NCBI RefSeq assembly: GCF_003385215.1
Contig: NZ_PQHW01000008.1
Span: 1-64,000 of the forward strand
DNA: 64,000 nucleotides
Direction: 5' to 3'
Source of the DNA: Amycolatopsis thermalba
Lineage (GTDB): Bacteria; Actinomycetota; Actinomycetes; Mycobacteriales; Pseudonocardiaceae
The position numbers were made by a program, and so were the translations under genes. Below are positions 39,396 to 47,244 of this stretch, in pieces (positions within the stretch are counted from its first letter, which is position 1; each line of letters begins with the position of its first letter). The notes under the pieces were generated by a model. The model was not told the DNA's origin. It searched no databases and saw only the letters and a list, made by a program, of their open reading frames with translations.

Positions 39396-40305
39396 GCACC
39401 GCGGCCGCGACGGAGGCGTTCAGCGACTCCACCCCGGCGGCCATCGGGATGGACACCGTCTCGTCGCAGGTTTCTCGTACCAGGCGGGACAGGCCGCGGC
39501 CCTCGGAGCCCACCACGACCACCAGCGGGTCCGTCGCCAGGGACAGGTCGTCGATGCCCACCGAGCCGTCGGCGTCCAGGCCCGCGATCATCAGCCCCTC
39601 CTCCGCCCACAGCTTCAGCTGCCGCGTCAGGTTGGTCGCGATCGCGATCGGCATCTTCGCCGCGGTGCCGGCACTCGTCCGCCACGCGACGGCCGTGATG
39701 CCCGCGCTGCGGCGCTGCGGCAGCAGCACCCCGTGCGCCCCGAACGCCGCCGCCGACCGCACCACCGCGCCCAGGTTCCGCGGGTCGGTCACACCATCGA
39801 GCGCCACCAGCAACGGCGGCTCACCCGAGTTCTTCGCGATCGCCAGCAGGTCGTCCGGGTGGCTGTACTCGAACGGCGGCACCTGCAGCCCGAGCCCCTG
39901 GTGCACCGCGCGGTTGGTCTTGCGGTCCAGCTCCTCGCGCGGGATCTCCAGGATCGAGATGCCCTTGTCCGCCGCCAGCCGCACCGCCTCGGTCACCCGG
40001 TCGTCGGCGTCGATGTTCAGCGCCACGAACAGCGTCGTGCCCGGCACGCCCGCCCGCAGTGCCTCGACCACCGGGTTGCGGCCCGCGATGATCTCCGGCC
40101 CTTCGCGACGGTCGCGGCTCTTCTCCGCCCGCGCCGCGGCCGCCGCCGCACGCTTCTGCGCCGGGTGCCCCGGACGCATCTCCGCCCGCGGCGTCGGGCC
40201 CTTGCCCTCGAGCCCACGGCGACGCTGACCGCCGGAGCCGACGACCGCGCCCTTCTTGGTGCCGGACTTGCGAACCGCACCCCGGCGCTTGGAATTGCCT
40301 GCCAT
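39349..40305 (-). CDS. rlmB: 23S rRNA (guanosine-2'-O)-methyltransferase RlmB / TrmH-family
   Basis: A 318-residue SpoU enzyme. A basic Ala-rich tail (1-70) precedes the substrate-binding domain ([15 protein letters not shown]). The knotted SAM domain has motif 1 [20 protein letters not shown], motif 2 [14 protein letters not shown] and motif 3 [22 protein letters not shown]. It methylates the ribose of G2251 in E. coli numbering. Its ATG directly follows the cysS stop codon (TAAATG). Last gene of the carD-to-rlmB run. Confidence 0.92.
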   Translation of the reverse strand: MAGNSKRRGAVRKSGTKKGAVVGSGGQRRRGLEGKGPTPRAEMRPGHPAQKRAAAAAARAEKSRDRREGPEIIAGRNPVVEALRAGVPGTTLFVALNIDADDRVTEAVRLAADKGISILEIPREELDRKTNRAVHQGLGLQVPPFEYSHPDDLLAIAKNSGEPPLLVALDGVTDPRNLGAVVRSAAAFGAHGVLLPQRRSAGITAVAWRTSAGTAAKMPIAIATNLTRQLKLWAEEGLMIAGLDADGSVGIDDLSLATDPLVVVVGSEGRGLSRLVRETCDETVSIPMAAGVESLNASVAAAVLLAEVARRRRVTGRV

Positions 40306-41697
40306 TTAAGCTTCTTTCACGGTCCACACCGGACCATCGGGAGTATCTTCGACCGTGATCCCCGCCTGGAGCAGGCGGTCGCGCACGGCGTCGGCCCGGG
40401 CGAAGTCACGCGTGGCGCGCGCCTCCTGGCGCTCCACGAGCATCGCCTCGACCAACTCGGCCAGTGCGGCCCTCGCCGGCGTCTCCGCCGCCGAGCTCTC
40501 CGCCCATTCCGGTGCCAGCGGGTCCAGCCCGAGCACACCCATCATCGCGCGCACCGAGCCGGCGGCCGCGCGCGCCTTGGCGTCATCGCCCGAGTCCAGC
40601 GCCGCGTTACCCTCGCGCACCAGGTTGTGCACGGCCGCGACCGCCGCGGGCGTGGACAGATCGTCGTCCATCGCGGTGACGAACTCGGGCGCCAGCTCAC
40701 CCGGCTCGACCGGCCCCGTCCGCTGCGCCGCGCGGCGCAGGAACCCTTCGATCCGCCGGTAGCCCTGCGCGGCCTCGGACAGCGCGCCGTCGGAGTACTC
40801 GATCGTCGACCGGTAGTGCGGCTGCACCAGGTAGTACCGCAGCTCGGCGGCCCGGTAGTTCTGCAGCATCGCCTCGATCGAGACCACGTTGCCCAGCGAC
40901 TTCGACATCTTCTCGCCGGACAGCGTCACCCACGCGTTGTGCAGCCAGAACCGCGCGAACGGGTCACCGGCCGCCTGCGACTGGGCGCGCTCGTTCTCGT
41001 GGTGCGGGAACACCAGGTCGACGCCGCCGCCGTGGATGTCGAACTCGGACCCGAGGTAGGTGGTCGCCATCGCCGAGCACTCCAGGTGCCAGCCCGGCCG
41101 CCCGTCGCCCCACGGCGTCGGCCACGACGGCTCACCCGGCTTCGCGCTCTTCCACAGCGTGAAGTCCCGCGGGTCGCGCTTGCCCTCGGCCAGCGTCTCG
41201 CCCTGTTGCACCTCGTCCAGCTTCTGCCGGGACAGCGCGCCGTACTCGGGGAACGTGGACACGGCGAAGTACACGTCGCCACCGGCCGCGTAGGCGTGCC
41301 CGGCGTCGATGAGGCGCTGCATCAGCTCCACCATCTGCGTGACGTGCCCGGTGGCGCGCGGTGCGATGGACGGCGGCAGGCAGCCCAGGACCGTGTAGGC
41401 CTCCTCGAACGCCCGTTCGTGCGTCGCGGCCCACTCCCACCACGGCCGTCCGGCGTCGGCGGCCTTGGTGAGGATCTTGTCGTCGATGTCCGTGACGTTG
41501 CGCACGAACAGCACGTCCAGTCCACTGTGGATCAGCCAGCGGCGCAGGACGTCGTAGTTCAGGGCGCCGCGGACGTGCCCGACGTGCGGGATGCCCTGCA
41601 CGGTCGCCCCACACACGTACATGGACGCCGTTCCGCTACGGGCGGGGTGGAACTCCCGCACGCTCCTGGTCGCGGTGTCGTATAGGTGTAGGGCCAC
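40306..41697 (-). CDS. cysS: Cysteinyl-tRNA synthetase
   Basis: A 463-residue class I synthetase: Zn ligands C29, C207, H232 and E236, HIGH-like PHVGH (37-41), DIDDKI (70-75), [14 protein letters not shown] and KMSKS (263-267), then the anticodon-binding tail. GTG start at 41697. In mycobacteria cysS lies directly after ispF; here a HAD gene is inserted between them, 31 bp upstream. Confidence 0.96.
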   Translation of the reverse strand: MALHLYDTATRSVREFHPARSGTASMYVCGATVQGIPHVGHVRGALNYDVLRRWLIHSGLDVLFVRNVTDIDDKILTKAADAGRPWWEWAATHERAFEEAYTVLGCLPPSIAPRATGHVTQMVELMQRLIDAGHAYAAGGDVYFAVSTFPEYGALSRQKLDEVQQGETLAEGKRDPRDFTLWKSAKPGEPSWPTPWGDGRPGWHLECSAMATTYLGSEFDIHGGGVDLVFPHHENERAQSQAAGDPFARFWLHNAWVTLSGEKMSKSLGNVVSIEAMLQNYRAAELRYYLVQPHYRSTIEYSDGALSEAAQGYRRIEGFLRRAAQRTGPVEPGELAPEFVTAMDDDLSTPAAVAAVHNLVREGNAALDSGDDAKARAAAGSVRAMMGVLGLDPLAPEWAESSAAETPARAALAELVEAMLVERQEARATRDFARADAVRDRLLQAGITVEDTPDGPVWTVKEA

Positions 41698-41728
41698 CCT
41701 GAAATGGTACGGGTCACCTCGGCGTCGC

Positions 41729-42415
41729 TCAGAGCACCCCGTGCGTGCGCAGGGCCGTGAGCAGGCCGTCCGGGCGCTCGGCGGTCGGCAGCGGGTCCAC
41801 GAGGGCGAACGCGCAGCCGAGCACCTTCGCCCCGCCGTCGGCCTCCTCGCTGTCGCCGACCATCAGCGTGTGCTCCGGCGCGACCCCGAGCCGGTCGACG
41901 AGCAGCCGGAAGATCTCGGGCTGCGGCTTGATGAACCCCTCCTCGAAGGAGAGGACGAACTCGTCGACGAAGTCGTCGTAGCCGCGCATGGCGAACGCGG
42001 GCCGGATGTCGAAGGCGATGTTGCTCAGCACGCCGACCTTGACGCCCTTGGCCGCGGTGTCCTTCAGCGCCGCCTCGGTGTCCGGGTACGGCGTCCACTC
42101 CGCGGGATCGATCAGGCGGTTGTACAGCGCCTCCGCCTGGTCGGCCTTCCCGACGCCGGACTTGCGCAGCACCTCGAGGTAGATCTTGCGGTGCAGGGCA
42201 GGGTCGAGGTCCCGGTTCTCCCACGCGTACTGGTACTCCTCGGACAGCTCGACGACCTGCCCGGTCGGGGCGGTCATGCGGCGCATCAGCTCGGTCTGCG
42301 CCTCGACGTCGAGCGGGGCGCCGTCGGGGGTGGTGAGGTCGGAGAGCCAGCTGGAGTTCTGCTCGAGCCGGAAGAGGGTGCCGGAGAAGTCGAACATCAC
42401 CGCCTGAATCGTCAC
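41729..42415 (-). CDS. HAD-superfamily hydrolase with D-x-S motif I
   Basis: A 228-residue HAD subfamily I protein: motif I FDFSGTL (nucleophile Asp retained, second Asp replaced by Ser), motif II VGVLSN, motif III Lys in [10 protein letters not shown] and motif [12 protein letters not shown]. The cap is at about 20-110. Loss of the general-acid Asp is seen in dehalogenases and some phosphatases, so the reaction is uncertain. GTG start at 42415. It sits within the ispF-cysS run with short gaps (41 and 31 bp) and is probably co-transcribed. Confidence 0.85.
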   Translation of the reverse strand: MTIQAVMFDFSGTLFRLEQNSSWLSDLTTPDGAPLDVEAQTELMRRMTAPTGQVVELSEEYQYAWENRDLDPALHRKIYLEVLRKSGVGKADQAEALYNRLIDPAEWTPYPDTEAALKDTAAKGVKVGVLSNIAFDIRPAFAMRGYDDFVDEFVLSFEEGFIKPQPEIFRLLVDRLGVAPEHTLMVGDSEEADGGAKVLGCAFALVDPLPTAERPDGLLTALRTHGVL

Positions 42416-42456
42416 AGACCACAGGCTACCGGCGCGGGCGCCCCGATCCGTGTGAC

Positions 42457-42924
42457 TTAGTCGGCCGGCAGCAGCAGCGCGGTGGCGACCGCCGCGATGC
42501 CCTCGCCGCGGCCGGTCAGCCCGAGCCCGTCGGTGGTGGTGCCGCTGACGCTGACCGCGCCGCCCGCGGCCTTGCTCAGCACCTCCTGGGCCTCCTCGCG
42601 GCGGGTGCCGATGCGCGGCGCGTTGCCGATGACCTGCACCGACGCGTTGCCCAGCCGCCAGCCCCCGGCCTCGACCAGCCGCCGCGCCTCGGCCACGAAC
42701 TCGGCGCCGTGCGCGCCCGCCCAGCGCGGGTCGCTGGTGCCGAACACCGCGCCCAGGTCGCCGAGCCCGGCCGCGGACAGCATCGCGTCACACAGCGCGT
42801 GGGCGGCCACGTCGCCGTCGGAGTGCCCGGCGCAGCCGTCGACGCCGTCCCAGCGCAGCCCGGCGATCCAGCACTCGCGGCCCGCTTCGATCGGATGGAC
42901 GTCGACCCCGGTCCCGACCCTCAA
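42457..42924 (-). CDS. ispF: 2-C-methyl-D-erythritol 2,4-cyclodiphosphate synthase IspF
   Basis: A 155-residue MEP-pathway enzyme. Metal ligands Asp8, His10 (GVDVHP) and His42 (HSDGDVAAH), the substrate loop [15 protein letters not shown] and the signature [14 protein letters not shown] are intact. It forms MEcPP on the way to isoprenoids. The start is TTG at 42924 overlapping the ispD stop (TTGA), so it is coupled to ispD. Confidence 0.94.
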   Translation of the reverse strand: MRVGTGVDVHPIEAGRECWIAGLRWDGVDGCAGHSDGDVAAHALCDAMLSAAGLGDLGAVFGTSDPRWAGAHGAEFVAEARRLVEAGGWRLGNASVQVIGNAPRIGTRREEAQEVLSKAAGGAVSVSGTTTDGLGLTGRGEGIAAVATALLLPAD

Positions 42925-43556
42925 CCCTGCTCCTCGAGTAGTGCTTCCGCGACGGCCACGTCGAAGGCCGTGGTGAGCCGGAGCGCGGTGGGGTGCCCGG
43001 CCACCGTCCGCACGCTACCGGGCAGGTCCGACAGCGGGTCCGCGCCGCGCGCGCAGAGCTTGCCGAGCACGTCGGGCCGGTAGCCGACGGGGGTCTGCAC
43101 GACGCGCAGCCGGTCCCGGTCCGAGGTGCCGTCGACGAGGTCACCGGAGACGTGTTTGACGGTGTCGGTGACGGGTAGGACCGGGATGATCGCCTCTGCC
43201 CCGGCGAACACGGCCTCGGCCACCGCGCGGACGGTGGCGGGCGGCACGAACGGACGCGCGACGTCGTGCACCAGGACGACGTCGGAATCCCCGGCGGCCT
43301 CGAGAGCCGCCCGGACGGTTTCGGCGCGATCGGGACCACAGACCAGTACCCGGCACCGGGAACCGGCGCCGGGTACGGCCCGTATGATCACTTCACATTC
43401 CCCGAGCACGGGTTCGGGGACCGCCACGACCAGGCGGTCCGCACATTCGGACTCCAGCAGGCCGCGCACGGCGTGCCGCAACACCGGCGCACCGCGCACG
43501 AGGGCGCACGGATCCGGCCCCTCGGGGTCGGCGATGAGGACTGTCGCGACCTTCAT
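42921..43556 (-). CDS. ispD: IspD-like cytidylyltransferase lacking the canonical nucleotide-binding loop
   Basis: A 211-residue homologue of MEP cytidylyltransferase, placed as ispD by context (carD-ispD-ispF) and by [20 protein letters not shown] and VQTPVGYR. The family's N-terminal loop (AAGxGxRxGxxxPK, with the catalytic Arg and Lys) is replaced by [19 protein letters not shown]. The late Lys that contacts CDP-ME is Arg or Thr ([10 protein letters not shown]). ATG at 43556 is preferred; a GTG at 43601 in frame adds 15 residues that still lack the loop. Activity is therefore doubtful or unusual. Confidence 0.82.
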   Translation of the reverse strand: MKVATVLIADPEGPDPCALVRGAPVLRHAVRGLLESECADRLVVAVPEPVLGECEVIIRAVPGAGSRCRVLVCGPDRAETVRAALEAAGDSDVVLVHDVARPFVPPATVRAVAEAVFAGAEAIIPVLPVTDTVKHVSGDLVDGTSDRDRLRVVQTPVGYRPDVLGKLCARGADPLSDLPGSVRTVAGHPTALRLTTAFDVAVAEALLEEQG

Positions 43557-43655
43557 CGCCGGGGTCTCACTTCGCGGGACGAGCTGTGTCTCATGAGGCA
43601 CACGTAACGGATGAGCACGCTTGCCTGCTCATCTCGCGAGGTCAGCCTGTGCGTT

Positions 43656-44147
43656 CTAGACGGCCGCTGTTTCCAGGACCTCGTCGAGCAGCGTCTCCGC
43701 CTTGCCCTCGTCGGTGCCCTCGGCCAGGGCCAGCTCGCTGACCAGTATCTGCCGGGCCTTGGCCAGCATCCGCTTCTCGCCGGCGGACAGGCCGCGGTCC
43801 TTCTCGCGCCGCCAGAGGTCGCGCACCACTTCGGCCACCTTGTTCACATCGCCCGAGGCGAGCTTCTCCAGGTTGGCCTTGTACCGACGAGACCAGTTCG
43901 TGGGCTCCTCGGTGTGCGGCGCTCGCAGCACGTCGAAGACCCGGTTCAGGCCATCCTGGCCCACGACGTCCCGCACACCGACGATCTCGGCGTTGTCAGC
44001 GGGCACGCGAACCGTGAGGTCCCCTTGCGCGACTTTGAGGACGAGGTACTGCTTCTCCTCGCCCTTGATCACGCGGGTCTCGATCGCTTCGATGAGTGCG
44101 GCACCGTGGTGCGGGTAGACGACGGTCTCTCCGACCTTGAAAACCAT
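43656..44147 (-). CDS. carD: CarD-family transcriptional regulator
   Basis: A 163-residue RNA polymerase-binding factor. The N-terminal Tudor-like RNAP-interaction domain (residues 1-60, [18 protein letters not shown]) is followed by a helical DNA-binding domain with the conserved Trp in [17 protein letters not shown] and [20 protein letters not shown]. It stabilises promoter open complexes at rRNA and housekeeping promoters. A TAAGAT -10 candidate lies on the minus strand at 44175-44180. First gene of the carD-ispD-ispF-HAD-cysS-rlmB run. Confidence 0.96.
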   Translation of the reverse strand: MVFKVGETVVYPHHGAALIEAIETRVIKGEEKQYLVLKVAQGDLTVRVPADNAEIVGVRDVVGQDGLNRVFDVLRAPHTEEPTNWSRRYKANLEKLASGDVNKVAEVVRDLWRREKDRGLSAGEKRMLAKARQILVSELALAEGTDEGKAETLLDEVLETAAV

Positions 44148-44472
44148 GTGTCCTCTGCCCCTTTCGCTGGGTCCATCTTAGCACGCGGCGAGGGGGGTCA
44201 CCTAGCGGGCCGAGATCGTCGTCGCAGGTCAGGGGCCATCCGGGGGGTTGACAAACCGATAAAGTGCATGCTCATGCAGGTGGTGGGGAACCCTGTCGAC
44301 ATTGCCGAATTGATCCACTGTGGACGGTTTATGGTCCCCTCCGCGCGCCCTCGGTGGCGAGCATTCCGGCCATGGCCAGGTCCCTCCCGCCAGCCCACCA
44401 CCACCCTCAACGGAGCCGCTTCGCGGCGCAGATAGGATCGGGCCGGTATAGCTTCTAGGAGGGACTGAGACC
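44148..44472. promoter_or_regulatory. Divergent carD/lpqE intergenic region
   Basis: A 325-bp region without a gene. A TTGACA box (44248-44253) is followed by a TGCATG-CT-CATGCA dyad (44265-44278). TAGGAT (44433-44438) and TATAGC (44447-44452) are -10 candidates for lpqE. TAAGAT on the minus strand (44175-44180) is a -10 candidate for carD. All are inferred from consensus only. Confidence 0.4.
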
Positions 44473-45129
44473 GTGAGGCTGCAGAAACGTCGTGTGGTCG
44501 GCGCGAGCGTGGTCGCCGTGGGTGCCGCCCTGGCTCTCGCCGGGTGCGGGGCCGGGCAGATCACCCAGACCAACACCATGCTGCCCGCGGTCAACGGCGC
44601 CATGGCGCAGGCGGGCAAGCTCGTCCTGCGCGACGCCGGCCTGGTCAACCGCAACGACTGCCAGCAGGCGTACGCGAGCGGGTCGAGCGCCCCGCTGACG
44701 CTGGTGATCGCCAACGACGGCACCGCCGACGACGAGCTGGTCAGCGTGAGCAGCGCGAACGCCGGGAGCGCGACCATCGAGGGCCAGAAGGCCGTCGTGG
44801 CGGGCAGCAAGCTGCTGGTCGGCCCGGCCACCGAGGGCGAGTCCGTGCAGCAGCCCAGCTCCGCCTCGCCGACTTCGCCGACGTCGGGTTCGCCCACGTC
44901 GCCGGCCTCGGCCTCGCCGTCGGCGGGCCCCACCGGCCAGCCGACCCGCGTCGGTCACGCCGAGATCGTGCTGCAGGGCATCAAGCAGGTCGTGTGGCCC
45001 GGGCAGACCGTCCCGGTGACCTTCACCTTCCGCGACGCCGGCCCGGTGACCGTGCAGCTGCCGATCCACGCGCCCACCGTCGAGCTGAGCTGCCAGCCCA
45101 GCGCCTCGCACGAGGCCGGCGGTCACTAG
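44473..45129 (+). CDS. lpqE: LpqE-like lipoprotein
   Basis: A 218-residue lipoprotein with signal peptide and lipobox LAGC (Cys26). The domain with QITQTNTMLPAVNGAMAQAGKLVLRDAGL resembles mycobacterial LpqE. A Ser/Pro/Thr-rich linker (about 130-160, SPTSPTSGSPTSPAS) precedes a second beta-rich part (VGHAEIVLQGIKQVVWPGQTVPVTF) of the PCuAC/DUF461-like type. GTG at 44473 with GGAGG 10 nt upstream. The position between carD and radA matches the mycobacterial order. Function is unknown. Confidence 0.85.
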   Translation: MRLQKRRVVGASVVAVGAALALAGCGAGQITQTNTMLPAVNGAMAQAGKLVLRDAGLVNRNDCQQAYASGSSAPLTLVIANDGTADDELVSVSSANAGSATIEGQKAVVAGSKLLVGPATEGESVQQPSSASPTSPTSGSPTSPASASPSAGPTGQPTRVGHAEIVLQGIKQVVWPGQTVPVTFTFRDAGPVTVQLPIHAPTVELSCQPSASHEAGGH

Positions 45130-45162
45130 AACTGTCGGTGGTGCCCGCTAGCGTGACCGACC

Positions 45163-46521
45163 ATGGTCAAGAAGGGCACGAGCTACCGCTGCGGTGAGTG
45201 CGGGTACGAGGCCGCCAAGTGGGTCGGCCGCTGCCCGGAATGCCAGGCCTGGGGCACGATCGAGGAGCGCGGGGACGCGCGCCCGGCCATCGCCCGCGTG
45301 GCCGCCGGTGCGCCCAGTGCCCCGGCCCGGCCGATCGGCCAGGTCGACATCGAGGCCGCCCGCGCCCGCACCACGGGTGTGGGTGAGCTGGATCGCGTGC
45401 TCGGCGGCGGGCTCGTGCCGGGGGCGGTCGTGCTGCTGGCTGGCGAACCCGGTGTCGGCAAGTCGACCCTGCTGCTCGAGGTGGCCTACCAGTGGGCCCG
45501 CGGCGGGTCCGGTCCCGCGCTGTACGTCACCGGTGAGGAGTCCGCGGGGCAGGTCCGGCTGCGGGCCGAGCGGACGAAGAACCTGCACGAGCGCATGTTC
45601 CTGGCCGCGGAAAGCGATCTCTCGGCCATCCTCGGGCACGTCGACGCCGTCAAACCAGGTGTGCTGATCGTCGACTCGGTGCAGACGATGGCCTCGCCGC
45701 AGGTGGAGGGCGCGCCGGGCGGTGTGACGCAGGTCCGGGCGGTCACCGCCGGTCTGGTGGCGCTGGCGAAGGAGCGCGGGCTGCCGGTCGTGCTCGTGGG
45801 GCACGTCACGAAGGACGGCTCGGTGGCCGGGCCGCGCGTGCTGGAGCACCTGGTCGACGTGGTGCTGCACTTCGAGGGCGACCGGCATTCGACGCTGCGG
45901 ATGGTGCGCGGGGTGAAGAACCGGTTCGGGCCCGCGGACGAGATCGGCTGCTTCGAGCTGCGTGAGGACGGCATCGCCGGGGTGCCGGACCCGTCGGGGC
46001 TGTTCCTGAACCGGCGGGAGGACGCGGTGCCGGGCACCGCGGTGACGGTCACGGTCGAGGGCAAGCGGCCGCTGCTGTGCGAGGTGCAGGCGCTCGTGTC
46101 GAGTGCGGGGGCGCCGCAGCCCAGGCGGGCCGTGAGCGGGCTGGACTCCGCGCGGGTGGCGATGATCCTCGCCGTGCTGGAGAAGCGCGGCGGGATCCGG
46201 CTGGGCGACCGGGACGTCTACTCGGCGACGGTCGGCGGCATGAAGGTGACCGAGCCGGCGGTGGACCTCGCGGTGATCCTGGCGTTGTGGTCCTCGGTGC
46301 GTGATGTGGCGCTGTCGCCGCGGCTGGTGGTCGTCGGCGAGGTCGGGCTGGCGGGGGAGATCCGGCGGGTCTCCGGAGCCGGCCGCCGGCTGGCGGAGGC
46401 CGCGCGGCTGGGGTTCACGCACGCCCTGGTGCCGCCCGACCCGGGGAAGCTGCCGGACGGCATCCGCGTGCTGGAGGTGGACTCGGTAGCGGCGGCCCTC
46501 CACGCGGCGAACCACGCCTGA
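45163..46521 (+). CDS. radA: DNA repair protein RadA
   Basis: A 452-residue RecA-like branch migration factor. Zn finger C10-C13-C24-C27 (YRCGECGY, RCPECQAW), Walker A GEPGVGKST (94-102), the RadA-specific KNRFG motif (KNRFGPADEIGCF) and a Lon protease-like C-terminal domain (YSATVGGMKVTEPAVDLAVILAL). ATG at 45163. In mycobacteria disA follows; here the 3' flank is a repeat array. Confidence 0.96.
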   Translation: MVKKGTSYRCGECGYEAAKWVGRCPECQAWGTIEERGDARPAIARVAAGAPSAPARPIGQVDIEAARARTTGVGELDRVLGGGLVPGAVVLLAGEPGVGKSTLLLEVAYQWARGGSGPALYVTGEESAGQVRLRAERTKNLHERMFLAAESDLSAILGHVDAVKPGVLIVDSVQTMASPQVEGAPGGVTQVRAVTAGLVALAKERGLPVVLVGHVTKDGSVAGPRVLEHLVDVVLHFEGDRHSTLRMVRGVKNRFGPADEIGCFELREDGIAGVPDPSGLFLNRREDAVPGTAVTVTVEGKRPLLCEVQALVSSAGAPQPRRAVSGLDSARVAMILAVLEKRGGIRLGDRDVYSATVGGMKVTEPAVDLAVILALWSSVRDVALSPRLVVVGEVGLAGEIRRVSGAGRRLAEAARLGFTHALVPPDPGKLPDGIRVLEVDSVAAALHAANHA

Positions 46522-47154
46522 GCCGGGGAAGGGGCGGCGGCGACGGGGCGGCGGCGCCGGAATCGCGCGTGGCTCGGTCACAGTGAGGCTGCTGTAGCGG
46601 CGGCCATGCATGCGGTGAACCGTGCCTGAGGCGGGAGCCGGGCGGCGGCCCCGGAATCGCCCGTGTCCCGGCCGTGGTCAGGCTGCTGGCGACCGCCGTG
46701 CGAGCAATCCGCTCGTCGCTCCCGCCGCGGGGCCGTGCCAGGGCGGTGCGGCTCTCGATGGCCAGCACTCCTCGCAACAATGGCGACCGGAAGGCGCTGC
46801 AGATCCTGCTTGGGACCGCGGGAGCAGGCCACCACCGGCACCGCATACACCAGCCGGCCGGCTTGAAGCCCTGTTCCGCGGCAGCTGCGACCGCACCATC
46901 CGCCAGGTCGAATCGGTGGCGGTGGCCCAGTGCGCCTGGGGCGGGAATCGGAGCGGCGGTGCCGGGGCCGCCCGTGTCCCGTCGCACTCAGGCTGCGGTG
47001 GTGGTGGCCCGGCGCGCGGTGGACCGCGCCTGGGGTGGGGACCGGGGCGGCGGCGCCGGGATCGTGCGTGGCTCGGTCGCAGTCAGGCTGCTGGCGACCG
47101 CCGTGCGAGCAATCCGCTCGTCGCACCCGGCGCGGGGCCGTGCCAGGGCGGCGG
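46490..47154. repeat. Imperfect repeat array downstream of radA
   Basis: The 723-bp gap 46522-47244 has no credible gene. It contains two almost identical 72-bp units (46677-46748 and 47083-47154, beginning GTCAGGCTGCTGGCGACC) and three related units (about 46490-46580, 46596-46676 and 47000-47082). The related units resemble the radA 3' end (GCGGCGAACCACGCCTGAG versus GCGGTGAACCGTGCCTGAG). It appears to have grown from the radA tail by duplication. Confidence 0.65.
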
Positions 47155-47200
47155 GATGAATCATCCAGTCCGAGCCTGTCCGGCTCCGCCTGGCAAGCAA

Positions 47201-47231
47201 AAGGCCCCCTCCGGCAGCCGGAGGGGGCCTT
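47201..47231 (-). terminator. Intrinsic terminator after the otsB fusion gene
   Basis: A perfect 14-bp stem (AAGGCCCCCTCCGG with 47218-47231) and 3-nt loop, with a short T-run on the minus strand side, 13 bp beyond the stop of the minus-strand gene. Confidence 0.85.
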
Positions 47232-47244
47232 CGTCCAACCGTGC

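Noticed and set aside
39091-41685. An 864-codon plus-strand frame over rlmB and cysS
   Set aside because: Both opposite-strand genes are unmistakable housekeeping genes; the plus frame is an Arg/His-rich shadow.
46415-46987. Minus-strand frame across the radA repeat array
   Set aside because: Its translation (ALARPRGG, DERIARTAVASS repeats) simply reflects the DNA repeats, is Pro/Arg-rich and overlaps the radA 3' end. No start signal or known fold.
46490-47154. CRISPR array suggested by repeated units after radA
   Set aside because: Units are 70-100 bp, imperfect, irregularly spaced and resemble the radA tail. No cas genes are present anywhere in the window.
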